Notes: generated by a model not told the origin, from the sequence alone. 64,000 nt of DNA from JBFMGD01 sp040751775 (GCA_040751775.1 JBFMGD010000006.1:31962-95961), one strand, 5' to 3'. Shown: positions 36,346 through 46,559, counted from the stretch's first letter. Program-made: numbers and translations.

Positions 36346-37476
36346 ATGAAATACCGCGCATTTAAGCTGGAACGTTATTTTGCTTTGTATGAGTTCAGCG
36401 TTAAATATCTGCTCAGCCCATCCGACTGCGAGAGCCTCTCCATGCAAGAGCTGCTGGAGCTGGCCGATGAAGAGTGCCTGCGCCTCTGGCACGATTTGAA
36501 ACTCGGCTACACGGAATCGGCGGGCCACCCCCTGTTGCTGGAGGAGGCGGCCGGTTTCTACGGCGAGCTTTCCGCCGCGGATCTTTTAATCGTCAATCCC
36601 GAAGAGGGGATCATGATCGCCATGCAGGCGTTGCTGGAAGAGGGGGATGAAGTGATCGTCCTCGAACCGTCGTACCAGTCGCTGCAAGAAATTCCCAGGG
36701 TTTTGGGCTGCCGGGTGATCAGCTGGCCGCTCCTGGTTCAGGATGGACGATGGCAGCTTGATCTCGATTTCTTGAAGGCAAAGCTGACGCCGCGCACCAA
36801 AATGATCACAGTCAACTTTCCGCATAACCCGACCGGTTTTCTGCCGGAAAAAGAAGTATTCTTGGAGCTGTTGGAGCTGGCGGCAGTACGGGGTTTGTAC
36901 GTTTTCTCCGACGAGATATACCGCATGCTCGAGCATGAGGCTGCTTCGCGCCTGCCGGCTGCCGCGGATGTTTATGCCGGGGCGATCTCCCTGGGCGGCC
37001 TTTCCAAATCTTTCGGCTTGCCGGGCCTGCGCATCGGCTGGCTGGCCACCCGTGATCAAAAGGCGCGCAAGAGGTTTGCGGTGCTCAAAGACTACACCTC
37101 GATCTGCAGCAGCGCGCCCGGCGAAATCCTGGCTGTGATCGCCCTCCGGGCGAAAGAGCAAATTGTTCGCCAAAAACTGGCTACCGTTTTGCGGAACCTT
37201 AATACAGCGCGTCAATTTTTTAACAAGCACAGCGGCCTCTTCCAGTGGCTTGAACCAAAAGCCGGCTCAACCGCCTTTCCCCGCTTTCTTGCCGCCCGGC
37301 CGGTGGAGCGCTTTTGCCGGGAACTGGTGGAGCAGAAAAACGTAATGTTGTTGCCCGGCGATGTCTTTGATTTTCCGGGCAATCACTGCCGCATCGGGCT
37401 CGGCCGCGAGAACTTTCCGGCAGGACTGGCCCTGCTGGATGAATTTATCGGCAGCGGCACAGGAAGCGGTTCCTGA
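36346..37476 (+). CDS. Class I/II PLP-dependent aminotransferase
   Basis: A 376-residue fold-type I aminotransferase. Visible features are FPHNPTGF (the Asn contact), SDEIY and the PLP lysine in GGLSKSFGLPGLRIGW. ATG 36346 follows AAGGAGAG. The protein resembles short aspartate/tyrosine-type aminotransferases; the substrate cannot be assigned. Immediately downstream is a decayed region with mobile element remnants. Confidence 0.9.
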   Translation: MKYRAFKLERYFALYEFSVKYLLSPSDCESLSMQELLELADEECLRLWHDLKLGYTESAGHPLLLEEAAGFYGELSAADLLIVNPEEGIMIAMQALLEEGDEVIVLEPSYQSLQEIPRVLGCRVISWPLLVQDGRWQLDLDFLKAKLTPRTKMITVNFPHNPTGFLPEKEVFLELLELAAVRGLYVFSDEIYRMLEHEAASRLPAAADVYAGAISLGGLSKSFGLPGLRIGWLATRDQKARKRFAVLKDYTSICSSAPGEILAVIALRAKEQIVRQKLATVLRNLNTARQFFNKHSGLFQWLEPKAGSTAFPRFLAARPVERFCRELVEQKNVMLLPGDVFDFPGNHCRIGLGRENFPAGLALLDEFIGSGTGSGS

Positions 37477-37509
37477 TTGCCTCATGCATGCATGGATGCA
37501 GGCCGGTAG

Positions 37510-37529
37510 GGGCACGGCATGCCGTACCC
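37510..37529. repeat. Hairpin GGGCACGGCA/TGCCGTACCC
   Basis: Near-perfect 10-bp inverted repeat with one mismatch. It shares the GGGCACG start with the hairpin at 25608-25627. A G-rich stretch precedes it. Possible scattered REP-like unit. Confidence 0.4.
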
Positions 37530-37576
37530 GTAAGCCATGGATGGCGATTGTCGAGGGAAGCCCAGGCGGAAGACCG

Positions 37577-37846
37577 TCAGTGAGCCGTTGCACTTTTAAC
37601 AGGGGCTCGTCTTCTTTTTTCAGAGCCAGGCGGACCCTTTTTTGTAAAATAATATAGACATTTGCTGCTTAAAGGGTAGAAGTCGTTTTGCTGCTCTTTT
37701 AAGAAACGCTTCAATGCCTCTTGAGCATCGGCCTCGCAAGCAAAGGTAAGCTTCATGAACTTGTTTACCGCTTTTTCCAGCCCGGTTTTTTGTTTCTTTA
37801 GCCGAGTATTAAGGCTTTTTAGCTTGCGTTGATCCAGTCTCATCAC
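37577..37846 (-). pseudogene. IS1634-like transposase fragment
   Basis: An 89-codon frame with FACEADAQEALKRFLKEQ, similar to the helical region of IS1634-type transposases (the FACE-DA motif), and a coiled N-terminal part. No catalytic residues are present, so it is a small remnant. The last 30 residues after SS look like chance coding. Family assignment is from memory. Confidence 0.5.
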
Positions 37847-37951
37847 GTTCTCACCTTTTATTCCAGAGCTTTAGTTTGGTTGTTTTCGGTTTTCAAAGAA
37901 CAGGGGGTGCAAACTCTACTGACAAAGCCTGAACGTCCTCAATGCCGGTCT

Positions 37952-38742
37952 CTACCGGTAAGGCTCGCCCGGGTAGTTGGATTCAAATATTGCAATAGCT
38001 ATTTGTTTTATTTGTTCTTCGGATAGTGTCACCAACTGAACCATGATATTTTTATCCACATTAATCTGCGGGTATTGGTCCTCATGCTCCAGGATAAATT
38101 GGATCATGTCCTGATAAACCCGGGAATTGGCGGCAGCATGGTTGTCGCTACTGTCGCTGCCCAGGGTCGGACTGTGCAGGTTGGCCAAAGTTCGGTACTG
38201 CATCTCCCCATAGGCTAATTCGGATAACTTGGCCCTGTACTCATACTCACCGGACCATTGACTGCGGAAACTTTTTATCCAAAGCGTGCTGTCCCTCGTG
38301 AACAATAATCGCGGTGAAGAAGAAGTTCTCCTGTATTCTGTTGGCTATATATTCATCTCTGAGTTCAACGGCGATACCGCATTGTTGCATATAGTCTGGC
38401 ATTGTCGGGATCAAGCTTGATGGCCTTTTCCAAAATATTTATGGCAGTACCGTAGTTCTGATATATTTTGTATTCCATGAACCCGTAATTTGCCAGGGCG
38501 ACCACATCGGTCAATCCCTCATCCATTTTATCCTGCAGTAGAGATCTGGCCTGCTCGAATTCAAGCCGGCCAAAGAGTTGATCTATTTCCCTTCTTAGCT
38601 CCATATCGATTACCACTTCAGTCGATTCATTCACAGGTCCGCAAGCGGCGGCAAGAATAGGCAGCGTGAATATAAGAAGTATAAGCGAGATTATGACCGG
38701 TTTCTTCACCTTAATTTCCTCCTCAAATGAATCGAATGGCAT
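37952..38742 (-). pseudogene. Broken lipoprotein with TPR-like and HExxH segments
   Basis: The start (about 38742) reads KKPVIISLILLIF...LAAACG, a lipobox, then helices resembling a TPR (YGTAINILEKAIKLDPDNARLY). The frame stops at 38365. Another frame continues with TAIIVHEGQHALDKKF, holding HEGQH, an HExxH metalloprotease motif. A further frameshift near 38285 gives SGEYEYRAKLSELAYGEMQY to the stop at 37952. It may be one surface metallopeptidase with two frameshifts, or two genes joined. Confidence 0.6.
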
Positions 38743-39031
38743 ACTTGGATTATACGGCAGGATTATCTCTTAGAATTCTTTACATTTTTTTGAAAACCTT
38801 TTTACTGAGGAAATACGCCTTATCTACCAATGATCGATCGGGCCGATAGGGTAAATCGGCCTGGGAATATGCTTGTATTCCATCTCAAAAATATTGACGT
38901 TGGTGGTGCCCGGGGTAATCATTACGGCCGGGATGCAGTAATGGGTCATATTGATCGGGGGTGGAACCGGCAGGCCGCAGGTGTAAGGGGTCTGTCGGGC
39001 TCCGGGCTTTTTTTGCCGGTTTATGAAATAG
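38743..39031. other. Spacer with unidentified minus-strand frame
   Basis: A minus-strand frame 38824-39054 reads PYTCGLPVPPPINMTHYCIPAV...YKHIPRPIYP to PIDHW. The composition looks protein-like but no family is recognised, and no start or ribosome site is convincing. It may be the tail of a lost gene. No other element was found here. Confidence 0.3.
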
Positions 39032-39447
39032 AACGGCGAAGCCCGGGAGGTCATCGTGGTCGGCGGCCATTACGATACCTGGTTCGGCGGAGCGCTGGAT
39101 AACCTTGCCTCACAGGGATCAAAAGAGATATCGGTTTTCCGGGAACGGGTCGAGGGCTTTTTGTCGGCAATGAGCGAGATGCAAATCCCGGTTAAACCGG
39201 AGTTCATTCTTTACGGCCATAAACCCAACAAAGATGTTGGGCTTGAACTTACCCGTAGACTGATCAAGTTGGACGCACGGCCAACAGCCATTTTTGCCGC
39301 AAACAACTCTCTGTCCGTGGGCACGGTTCTGGCGTTGCAGCAGGCGGGCTTAAGCGTGCCGCAAGATGTATCGGTCGCCTGTTTTGACGATAACGATGCA
39401 AATTCATTTAATCCATTCTTTACCTCGGTTATCCAACCGGCTTACAT
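39032..39447 (+). pseudogene. Chimeric remnant: M28 peptidase piece joined to LacI-type sensor domain
   Basis: In one open frame, residues EVIVVGGHYDTWFGGALDN match the metal-binding core of M28 aminopeptidases. About 20 residues on, FRERVEGFLSAM... to TAIFAANNSLSVGTVLALQQ and [23 protein letters not shown] match the C-terminal part of LacI/GalR regulators. No start codon or DNA-binding HTH is present. A deletion has joined two genes. It then runs directly into a fucose isomerase remnant. Confidence 0.7.
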
Positions 39448-40898
39448 GATTTCAACGGCACCGAACGCCCCGGCGCTGTTTACCTGGCGGCCGCACTTGC
39501 CGCCCATGATCAAAAGGGACTGCCTGCTTTCGGCATATACGGCAAGGACGTTCAGGATAGCGATGCTCCCGAAATACCTGCGGATGTCCGGGAAAAGCTG
39601 CTCCAGTTTGCCCGGGCCGGCCTGGCTGCAGCGCATATGCGGGGCAAGTCGTACCTGGCCATGGGAGGGTATCCATGGGGATAGCCGGTTCAATCGTTGA
39701 TCCGGATTTTCTCGAGGATTATCTCGGACTGCGCTATGAGATGATCGACATGTCTGAATTTATTCGCAGGATCGACCAAAAGATCTATGACGATCAGGAA
39801 TTTAAACGGGCCATAAAATGGGTCAAGTCCAACTGCACGGAAGGGCCTGATCTAAATCCGGCGGCAGTACAGGTTTCCAGGGACAAAAAAGAGCGGGATT
39901 GGGAAATCGTAGTCAAAATGACGCTCATCGCCCGCGACTTAATGGTTGGGAATACAAAACTAAACGAGCTTGGTTTCGGCGAGGAAGCGCTGGGCCACAA
40001 TGCTATCCTGGCCGGCTTTCAGGGACAGCGACAATGGACGGACCATTTTCCCAACGGTGATTTCATGGAAACGATACTGAACTCTTCTTTTGATTGGAAT
40101 GGGTCCAAGCAGCCTTACCTTATGTCTACAGAAAACGATTGTCTAAACGGCGCAGCCATGCTTTTCGGCCATCTCTTAACCAATACCGCCCAGGTATTTG
40201 CCGACGTCCGCACATACTGGAGCCCGGAAGCGGTGAAAAGGGTAACCGGCCGGGCGCTTAAGCCTCCGGCGGAAAACGGGTTGATCCATTTAATCAACTC
40301 GGGTTCGGTTTGCCTCGATGCGACCGGCCGGCAGACAATGAACGGGCAGCCGGCGATCAAGCCATTTTGGGATATTACCGCTGAAGAGATAGAAAAATGC
40401 CTCTCCGCGGTTCGTTTCCGTTATGCAAATCTGGGGTATTTCCGCGGCGGCGGTTTCTCTACAGAGCTGGTCACTGTGGGCGGCATGGCGGTTACCATGT
40501 CCCGGGTGAATCTGGTGAAGGGGCTCGGGCCTGTTCTGCAGATCGCTGAAGGGTATACCGTGGATCTGCCTGACGAGATTCAAACCGTTCTGATTAACCG
40601 GACTGACCCAACCTGGCCGACGACCTGGTTTGTGCCCAGGTTAACCGGAAAAGGCGCATTTACGGATGTTTATGCGGTGATGAACAACTGGGGCGCGAAT
40701 CACGGCGCCCTGAGCTGCGGCCATATCGGAGCCGACCTGATCTCCCTTGCAGCTACGCTGCGTATCCCCGTGGCGATGCACAATGTGAGCCGCGAAAGCA
40801 TTTTCCGTCCCAAGGCCTGGGCTGCCTTCGGCACCGGCGGCCTTGAGAGCGCCGATTACCGGGCTTGCGCCGCATTTGGCCCGCTCTATAGGAAATAG
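39448..40898 (+). pseudogene. fucI: L-fucose isomerase, N-terminally truncated and frameshifted
   Basis: Sequence from [28 protein letters not shown] onward matches FucI, which normally starts about 170 residues earlier. The frame breaks near 39665: SYLAMGG should continue [11 protein letters not shown] but one base is missing, producing a TAG. The rest (from [13 protein letters not shown]) is intact to the end PLYRK at 40898. The neighbouring ribulokinase and sugar symporter remnants suggest a lost sugar operon. Confidence 0.85.
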
Positions 40899-40939
40899 CA
40901 GATACCCGTAATTGTTGGCGTCATGTAAGGAGGAGTGCA

Positions 40940-41959
40940 ATGGGTAGAGAAAAACTGGTTTTAGGGCTGGATTTCGGCACCGATTCGCTAAGGGCGGTGG
41001 TGGTGAATACTGCAACCGGCCGGGAGGAAGCCGCTGAGGTTTCCGATTATTCCCGCTGGAGCTCCGGAGAATATTCCGATCTGGCCGGTAACCGGTTCAG
41101 GCAGCACCCCCTTGACTACATCGAGGCTCTTGAATTAGCCGTAACCGGGGCCCTGGCCCAGCTGACGCCCGGGGCCGGAAAGATGGTAGCGGGGATCGGA
41201 ATTGACAGTACCGGTTCGACCCCCTGTGCGGTCGAAGCGGTTCGGTCATCCCGGGATTGATCGGCCTGGAAGCCGGCCAGTCTGCTTTTGGCGATGTTTA
41301 TGCATGGTTTAAAGAGCTGCTCTCCTGGCCTTTAAAAGCTATCTTGAAGAACTTTTTATCTGACGTTGGGGAAGTCGCCGGCAACCTTGCCCGGGAAACG
41401 GAGGCGCTGATAATGCAGCGGCTGGCTGAGGAAGCGGCAGGCATACAACCCGGACCGGGAACGGTTTTGGCGTTGGACTGGTTGAACGGGCGCTGTACTC
41501 CCTATGCCGACCAGAGATTAACCGGGGCGATTACCGGTTTAACTTTGGGTACGTCCGCGCCGGCCGTGTTTCGGGCGCTGGTTGAATCGACTGCCTTTGG
41601 TTCAAAAGCCATCTCAGACCACATTATTAAAGCGGGAATTCCCGTGAAAGAGGTTGTCGCGCTCGGTGGAATTGCCCAAAAAAGTGATCTGGTCATGCAA
41701 ATTACCGCGGATATCCTGGGCATGCCGGTTAAAGTTGTCCTCTCCGGGCAGGCCTGCGCCCTGGGGGCGGCGATGTTCGCTTCAGTCGCCGCAGGCAGGG
41801 ATCTTTCGCAACGTTGGCGAGGCCCAGGAGCAGCTGGGCAGCGGGTTTAGCAACATGTACCGCCCGGAGGAGACGCGAACCGAAACTTACCACCGCCTTT
41901 ATCAAGACTACCTCAAACTTGCGGAACTACTGGAAGAACAAGCCCGCATTGAGGGTTAG
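40940..41959 (+). pseudogene. Ribulokinase-like (AraB) pseudogene
   Basis: Starts MGREKLVLGLDFGTDSLRAVVVN, the ATP-binding N-terminus of FGGY kinases. About 100 residues in, near 41235, the frame changes and the sequence jumps to GLIGLEAGQSAFGDVYAWF, a segment normally much later, so an internal block has been deleted. Near 41795 a second frameshift moves the last 45 residues (FSNMYRPEETRTETYHRLY) to another frame. Ribosome site AAGGAGGAG precedes the ATG. Confidence 0.8.
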
Positions 41960-42049
41960 CATTGTCCCCTTGCAACCCGGACCGGTTTTTACCGTTTCGC
42001 ATGGCCGGGGGATGATTGCCGGCCCACTCTACCGTTAAGGATCTGGAAC

Positions 42050-42466
42050 GACCCTTTAATGGGCGGTCTTGTCGATCGCATCGGCGTTACCCGCTGGGGC
42101 AAGTTCAAGCCTAACCTATGTGTTTTTCGGAATGGCGTACACCTTTATCACCATCCCTTAAGGCACCCTTACCACAGCTTTGACCGAAGACCCGGCACAG
42201 CGCACTCAACTGACAGCGGTCAGGGGCTTTTTGGCAGTGCTGGGCGGTTTTATTGTTGCTGCCGCCACCATTCCACTGGTGGAGCTGCTGGGCGACGGCA
42301 ATCCTGCCCGCGGCTGGCAGATGGTAGCGCTGATCTACGCCTCGCTGGTGACCGTTATGTTTTTTATCTGTTTCAAGAGCACGCACGAGCGCGTTTTTTC
42401 CCAGCGCGAGGGGAAAAGCGGGGGCCTGCACGAGATAATCAAGGTTGTTTTGTCCAACCGGCAGTG
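42050..42466 (+). pseudogene. GPH-family sugar:cation symporter remnant
   Basis: DPLMGGLVDRIGVTRWGKFKP is the conserved early motif of the glycoside-pentoside-hexuronide symporters. After a deletion it continues FFGMAYTFITIP, a TAA at the Tyr position, then GTLTTALTEDPAQRTQL...GFIVAAATIPLVELLG. Ends at 42464-42466. Only about 140 codons remain of the usual 450. Confidence 0.75.
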
Positions 42467-42489
42467 AAACAAGCGAAACGGTAATCATC

Positions 42490-42720
42490 ATGAACCTGGA
42501 AGAAACTTTCCGCCTGGAAGTCTTTAAAATGCTCAAGAAAGAAGAGAAGATAACGGACAGAATTATTGAGAATATGATGGGTTGGCACTACAGCGGTTTT
42601 AACGTCTATTGTGGAAAAAGGATTTGGCCGTCGAACAGCGAGGGGCTCGAATGGCTGGCCCAGTACATCATCCGGGCGCCCATCTCCCAGGATCGTATGA
42701 TCTACATCCTAAGCAGCTGA
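42490..42720 (+). pseudogene. IS91-like transposase fragment, copy 1
   Basis: Reads KKEEKITDRIIENMMGWHYSGFNVYCGKRIW... to EGLEWLAQYIIRAPISQDRMIYI. This resembles the C-terminal region of IS91/IS801-type transposases. Stops at 42718-42720. A second copy of the first half is at 48447-48565. Confidence 0.65.
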
Positions 42721-42786
42721 AACCAAAGATGACGTGGCCTTAGGTGATTTACCAGTCCAAGGATAAATGTAATCACCCGTCGGCAT

Positions 42787-43711
42787 TCACTTTTTCCTAT
42801 GAATCTCATCATGGCAAACGGTACACAGGGTAATTAAATTCTCTTCGGTGTTTTCTCCACCTTTAACATGTTCCTTAACATGATGGAGCTCCAGATGTCT
42901 TGGGTCCGATTTATCCCATAAATCTTTATCCCAAGCGCATTGCACACATTTATAACAATCTCTTCTTAATACTAGTCCTCTAATGTAATCGGATATTCTA
43001 CGGTCATGTTCGGGGCTTTGACGGAGGGATTCCAAAAGATAGGTTCCAACCGGGAGATCAGGGTCTCCCGTGTTCTTTGTTATTACCGGCCAGCCGTATT
43101 CCGTTCTCAGTTCTCTCACTCGTCTAGCCCATTCCGTTTTATCACCGGCTACGTAACGAAGTTCTTCTCCGGTAACCTGCTTACCGACATGATGTTGTAA
43201 ATATCGTAGTATCTTATTTCTCACGGAGTCTTTACTTTTACGAATGTCGTTGGCTATATTCCAACGGTAAGCGGCATAGATATCCTGTGTTTGCGATATT
43301 AAAATATACTCGTTCGGCTTTACGTCCTCAGCATTGAAATTGTCAATGCTGAATTCATCTTCCTGTGACATTTCTTTGGCCGTTAAACCGCTTATGATCG
43401 ACCAACCGAATTGAACTCTTTTTCTCTGACGCGCCTCGCATACTCCTGAATCCCGGAAATGATGAAAAGCTCGTCACCGTTAATAACGGTTAGGGGATAC
43501 TTTTGAAAATAGCGTAAGATTCTTTGGCGGGCACCGGTTGGCGTTTCATTTTCCGAAACGGAAAGGGAGATGCCAAGCGCACGAAACTTGCCCAAGACCT
43601 CAACCAGGGAAAGCACCTTCGGCCTTAATTCTTCTTTCTTTAATTCCGATTCAAAATTCGATATCAACGTTTGAAGTTCTTTTCTTATCGATTCTGGTCG
43701 GTTTTTTTCAA
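42787..43711 (-). pseudogene. HNH restriction endonuclease gene with two frameshifts
   Basis: Continuous family sequence is spread over three frames. TTG 43711 follows AGGAGAG; one A missing in an A7 run shifts the frame early. A second missing base near 43420 (A5 run) separates YARRVREK from RVQFGWSIISG. The downstream part has a helical/HTH-like region, then an HNH core (LELHHVKEHVKGGENTEENLITLCTVCHDEIH). Both breaks are in poly-A runs, so sequencing error is possible. It follows vsr and the C5 methylase and is the likely restriction partner. Confidence 0.7.
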
Positions 43712-43725
43712 AAGGTCACTCTCCT

Positions 43726-44133
43726 CTATGACTCCAAGAAGTCTTTGATTTTGTCCAAAAAGCTGTCCGGATTACGAAGTTCACACTGCCATACCGTAAG
43801 GACACGCCAACCATGGGACTGTAAAATTTGTAGGTTGTTTCGGTCGCGTACAATGTTGGTGTCGAGTTTTTTGTTCCAAAACTCCGTATTAGTGGTGGGT
43901 CTGGAGGAACGTTTACAATTTTCGTGGCCGTGCCAAAAGCAACCATGCACAAAGATGATTTTTTTATGTCTTTTCAGTACGATGTCGGGTTTGCCCGGTA
44001 ATTTAGAGCTGTTTTTTCTAAACCGATAGCCTAATCTATGCACCATAGAGCAGACTGCGATTTCGGGGGTTATCCCTTGACCGTGAACCCTGGACATTAT
44101 CCAACTTCGTTTATCTTTGTCAAAGACATCCAT
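43726..44133 (-). CDS. vsr: Very short patch repair endonuclease
   Basis: A 135-residue Vsr protein. Family motifs seen: MSRVHGQGITPEIAV, GKPDIVLKRHKKIIFVHGCFWHGH with the catalytic Asp, and HGWRVLTVWQCEL. It nicks T:G mismatches created by deamination of 5-methylcytosine. Its start lies inside the 3' end of the methylase gene (37-nt overlap). The frame is intact, unlike both neighbours. Confidence 0.93.
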   Translation of the reverse strand: MDVFDKDKRSWIMSRVHGQGITPEIAVCSMVHRLGYRFRKNSSKLPGKPDIVLKRHKKIIFVHGCFWHGHENCKRSSRPTTNTEFWNKKLDTNIVRDRNNLQILQSHGWRVLTVWQCELRNPDSFLDKIKDFLES

Positions 44134-45376
44134 GGGTATTCTTCTTCCTGTGTAAGCAGGACATAGACAATATCGGCGATTCTGGCGGCCAGTAACGGGG
44201 GTACTGCATTGCCGATTTGTTTGGCAACTTCAATTTTGGTTCCGGTAAAGATAAATGAATCGGGAAATAGCTCTGCAGGCGTGCGGCTTCCCGGTGAGTG
44301 ATCGGCCTGTGCTGCTCTGGATGTAAATAGCGCCCTTTTTCAGGTTTATAGAATTCGGTACGAATAGTGAATGCCGGTCTGTCCCACCAGAGTCGTCCGA
44401 ATAAATCCGTCCCGCCGGTTTCTTTTCTAATCCGGCATTCGGGCGTAAGTTCGGGGGCGATTCGCTGTAAATCAAAGCGGTTCATGCCTTCTTCGGGAAT
44501 CGCTTTATATCTTTGTACGCTGAGCGGCGTGGGAGACCGGCCGAAATGTAAGTCTAAAGGAGGCGGAACATCCCTGATGCTCGTCCCTTCGGGCCGGGGC
44601 AGATCAGAGATAGCGTCTCTGACATTTCTCCATCGTTGAGGCGACTGTAAATACGAATCGTTCTGCAATGAAATACCAATTTCTTGTTGAAGCCCGTTGT
44701 CGGGGTTGTAGTGAGTTTTTCTCGGAGTGAATATTATCGATGGATCGATTTTCGACCCAATGATTACCGCTCTGGTACGGGTCTGGGGGACCCCGTAATC
44801 TGCGGCACATAGTTTGCCCGAAACCACTTTGAAACCTAATTTTTCCGCTGTACGGACGATCTCCCTATGTTCATGAGACCCCAGCAGCTGCGGTACATTC
44901 TCGATGACGAATACTTAGGCGTCGCAATTTTTGACTATATCGAGATACGGACGCCATAACTGGTTGCGAGGGTCGTCTTTTCTGTTTTTGTTCAGCAGAC
45001 TGAAGCCCTGGCAGGGCGGACCGCCGATGACAACATCAGCTTTGGGTATTTCCATATTCGGATCAGCGAGAATATCGTTGATATCACCCAACACACAGTG
45101 GCTTCCGAAATTTATGTTATATGTATCGACACAATACTTGTTGAAATCATTGGCCCAGACAGGTTCAAAGTTATGTCCGAACGCCCGGGTAAATTCCAGA
45201 GTCATTCCTCCTGCTCCGCTGAATAAATCAATTAGCATAAACCGGCGGTACTCAGATACAGGTCGGTTGGATGAGCGTTCTCGGTAAATCGTATCATCTT
45301 CTTTGATTAGCTGAGCTTCGTATTCATTTCTTTTTTGGTGTTCTCTCATGTTAAAATAACCTTCAATAACCGGCAT
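44097..45376 (-). pseudogene. C5-cytosine DNA methyltransferase with internal stop and frameshift
   Basis: Motif I is FSGAGGMTLEFTRAFG, motif IV has the catalytic Cys in GGPPCQGFS, motif VI is VIENV, motif VIII QTRTRAVIIGSK and the C-terminal motif QIGNAVPP. An in-frame TAA (44915-44917) interrupts the protein just before VFVIENVPQLLG. Near 44264 one base is missing in a short T run, shifting the last ~45 codons; the correct end is TAA 44097-44099. All catalytic motifs are otherwise present. As read it would be inactive. Confidence 0.85.
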
Positions 45377-45449
45377 ATGGAGACCTCTTTTCTAAATTTC
45401 AATAGTTAATTCCGAATTCCTGCATTATGTCGAAGCTAATCCGACTCAA

Positions 45450-45478
45450 ATTATACCAAACGTTTGTTCGGTTGACAA
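45450..45478 (-). promoter_or_regulatory. Promoter of the methylase-vsr-HNH module with LexA-like box in spacer
   Basis: Minus-strand TTGTCA (45473-45478) and TATAAT (45450-45455) with a 17-bp spacer. The spacer contains CGAACAAACGTTTG (45457-45470, minus), close to the Gram-positive SOS box GAACN4GTTC with one mismatch in the core. LexA control would fit the position, but is inference. Confidence 0.7.
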
Positions 45479-45635
45479 AAAAGTTGTATCGGATCGGGAT
45501 GCGTTGGTCCAAAGCGGGATGCAAAAGAGATGTTTAATCTGGTTAGTTTTGCTCATTGTAAACGAATACTATAGTAATTTGTTTGTTAAGGCGTGCATAT
45601 TCCGGCGCATTCGGCCGGCAATCCGGTCTTATTCG

Positions 45636-45665
45636 GTCTCCGAATCCGGTAGGATTCGGAGACCT
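45636..45665. repeat. Inverted repeat with 13-bp perfect arms
   Basis: GGTCTCCGAATCC (45636-45648) and GGATTCGGAGACC (45653-45665), 4-nt loop. It lies 27 nt beyond the istB remnant stop. No T run on the minus strand. It could be a terminator-like structure or an element end. The rest of the 45377-45691 spacer, apart from the promoter, shows no gene. Confidence 0.6.
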
Positions 45666-45691
45666 CGTGAAGTGATTTAGTTTAGCAAAGA

Positions 45692-46062
45692 TTATTCGGT
45701 TTTAGCAATAGCATTGACATCATTTTCCTCTAGAGAATTGTCTGTTCTACGTTTTGAAGGGCCATACAACTCGAATCGGTAGGCATTGTGGACCAGACGG
45801 TCAAGTACTGCGTCAGCCACTGTGCTGTCCTCAAAGAGTTCATGCCATTCTTTGACGGGAAGTTGTCCAGAGGTAATAGTTGAGCGGTAGCCAAACCTGT
45901 CCTCGACTACTTCAAGCAAGTCACGGCCGGAAACAGGGTCAAAAACCGTTATCCCCCAGTCATAAAGGATGAGCAGATCGATTTTTTTAAGGTCACGCAT
46001 TAGCTTGTTGTAGGTGCCATCGCCATGGCCGACGGCAAGATCCGTAAGGAGCCGGTTAACCC
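45692..46062 (-). pseudogene. IstB-like (IS21 helper ATPase) C-terminal remnant
   Basis: Reads NRLLTDLAVGHGDGTYNKLMRDLKKIDLLILYDWG, matching the middle of IstB-type ATPases, where the Walker B is normally LLxxDDWG (one Asp is Tyr here), followed by GYRSTITSGQLPVKEWHELF and the C-terminus. The Walker A half is missing. The istA transposase is not nearby. Confidence 0.8.
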
Positions 46063-46257
46063 GGTAGTAATTTTCACATCATCGGGTGTTTGGGCAGTAT
46101 AGTCTATCTTCGTTATTCCAGTCTGGGCTGCCCGAGTCTTAACTGTGTCATAATAAGACTGAAGATTGCCCCAAGTCGCTTTTAAAGGGGTAATAGTTTC
46201 TTTTCGTGTGCCAGGGGATAGCGGTTTATTCCCGGAGGCAAAAAGATGAACTTCCAC
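46063..46257 (-). pseudogene. Unidentified fragment joined to the istB remnant
   Basis: A frame from GTG 46257 reads VEVHLFASGNKPLSPGTRKETITPLKATWGNLQSYYD and then continues to about 46063, where it meets the IstB segment in a different frame. No family recognised. It follows the TIGR04076 gene by 14 nt, perhaps a former cotranscribed gene. Confidence 0.4.
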
Positions 46258-46271
46258 CGGCCATCTGTTAA

Positions 46272-46541
46272 TTATTTCAACCGCGTCAGCCTGTATGTGG
46301 CTCTTCCATCAGGACAGACAACGTCACAATACCCCCGGCCTTTTTCCCAGGTTGTTGCCTCTGAGAATCTCATAGCCGTAATAACCGGGTAAAGAGCTGC
46401 AAAGGATTTGGCGCACATGCCGTCAGGCGCCGGAGTTTTTAAACCAACTATAAAAATATTACCTATACTTATTTTAGCATCACCGTTACAATGTTTTTCT
46501 CCTGCCACCGAAACAACTTCACATTTAATGTCGTAACCCAT
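46272..46541 (-). CDS. TIGR04076 family protein
   Basis: An 89-residue protein reading MGYDIKCEVVSVAGEKHCNGD with the family's GLKTPAPDGMCAKSFAALYPV and the late DVVCPDGRATYRL. Cysteines at several positions (C8, C18, C42 and two near the end) suggest metal or redox chemistry. GGGAGG precedes ATG 46541. Function unknown. It follows the permease gene by 18 nt. Confidence 0.8.
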   Translation of the reverse strand: MGYDIKCEVVSVAGEKHCNGDAKISIGNIFIVGLKTPAPDGMCAKSFAALYPVITAMRFSEATTWEKGRGYCDVVCPDGRATYRLTRLK

Positions 46542-46559
46542 GGCAAAGCCTCCCTATTA

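Noticed and set aside
39675..40898. A complete L-fucose isomerase gene starting at ATG 39675
   Set aside because: The preceding sequence in another frame carries 75 more residues of FucI, so this ATG is internal and the gene is broken.
43415..43425. Programmed -1 frameshift in the HNH gene at the A run
   Set aside because: Only five As are present, no downstream pseudoknot or stem was seen, and a second loss in another A run of the same gene favours mutation or sequencing error.
45636..45665. Type IIS or restriction-site based array
   Set aside because: The GGTCTC ends of the inverted repeat coincide with a common recognition sequence, but only one pair is present and nothing else supports a functional link.
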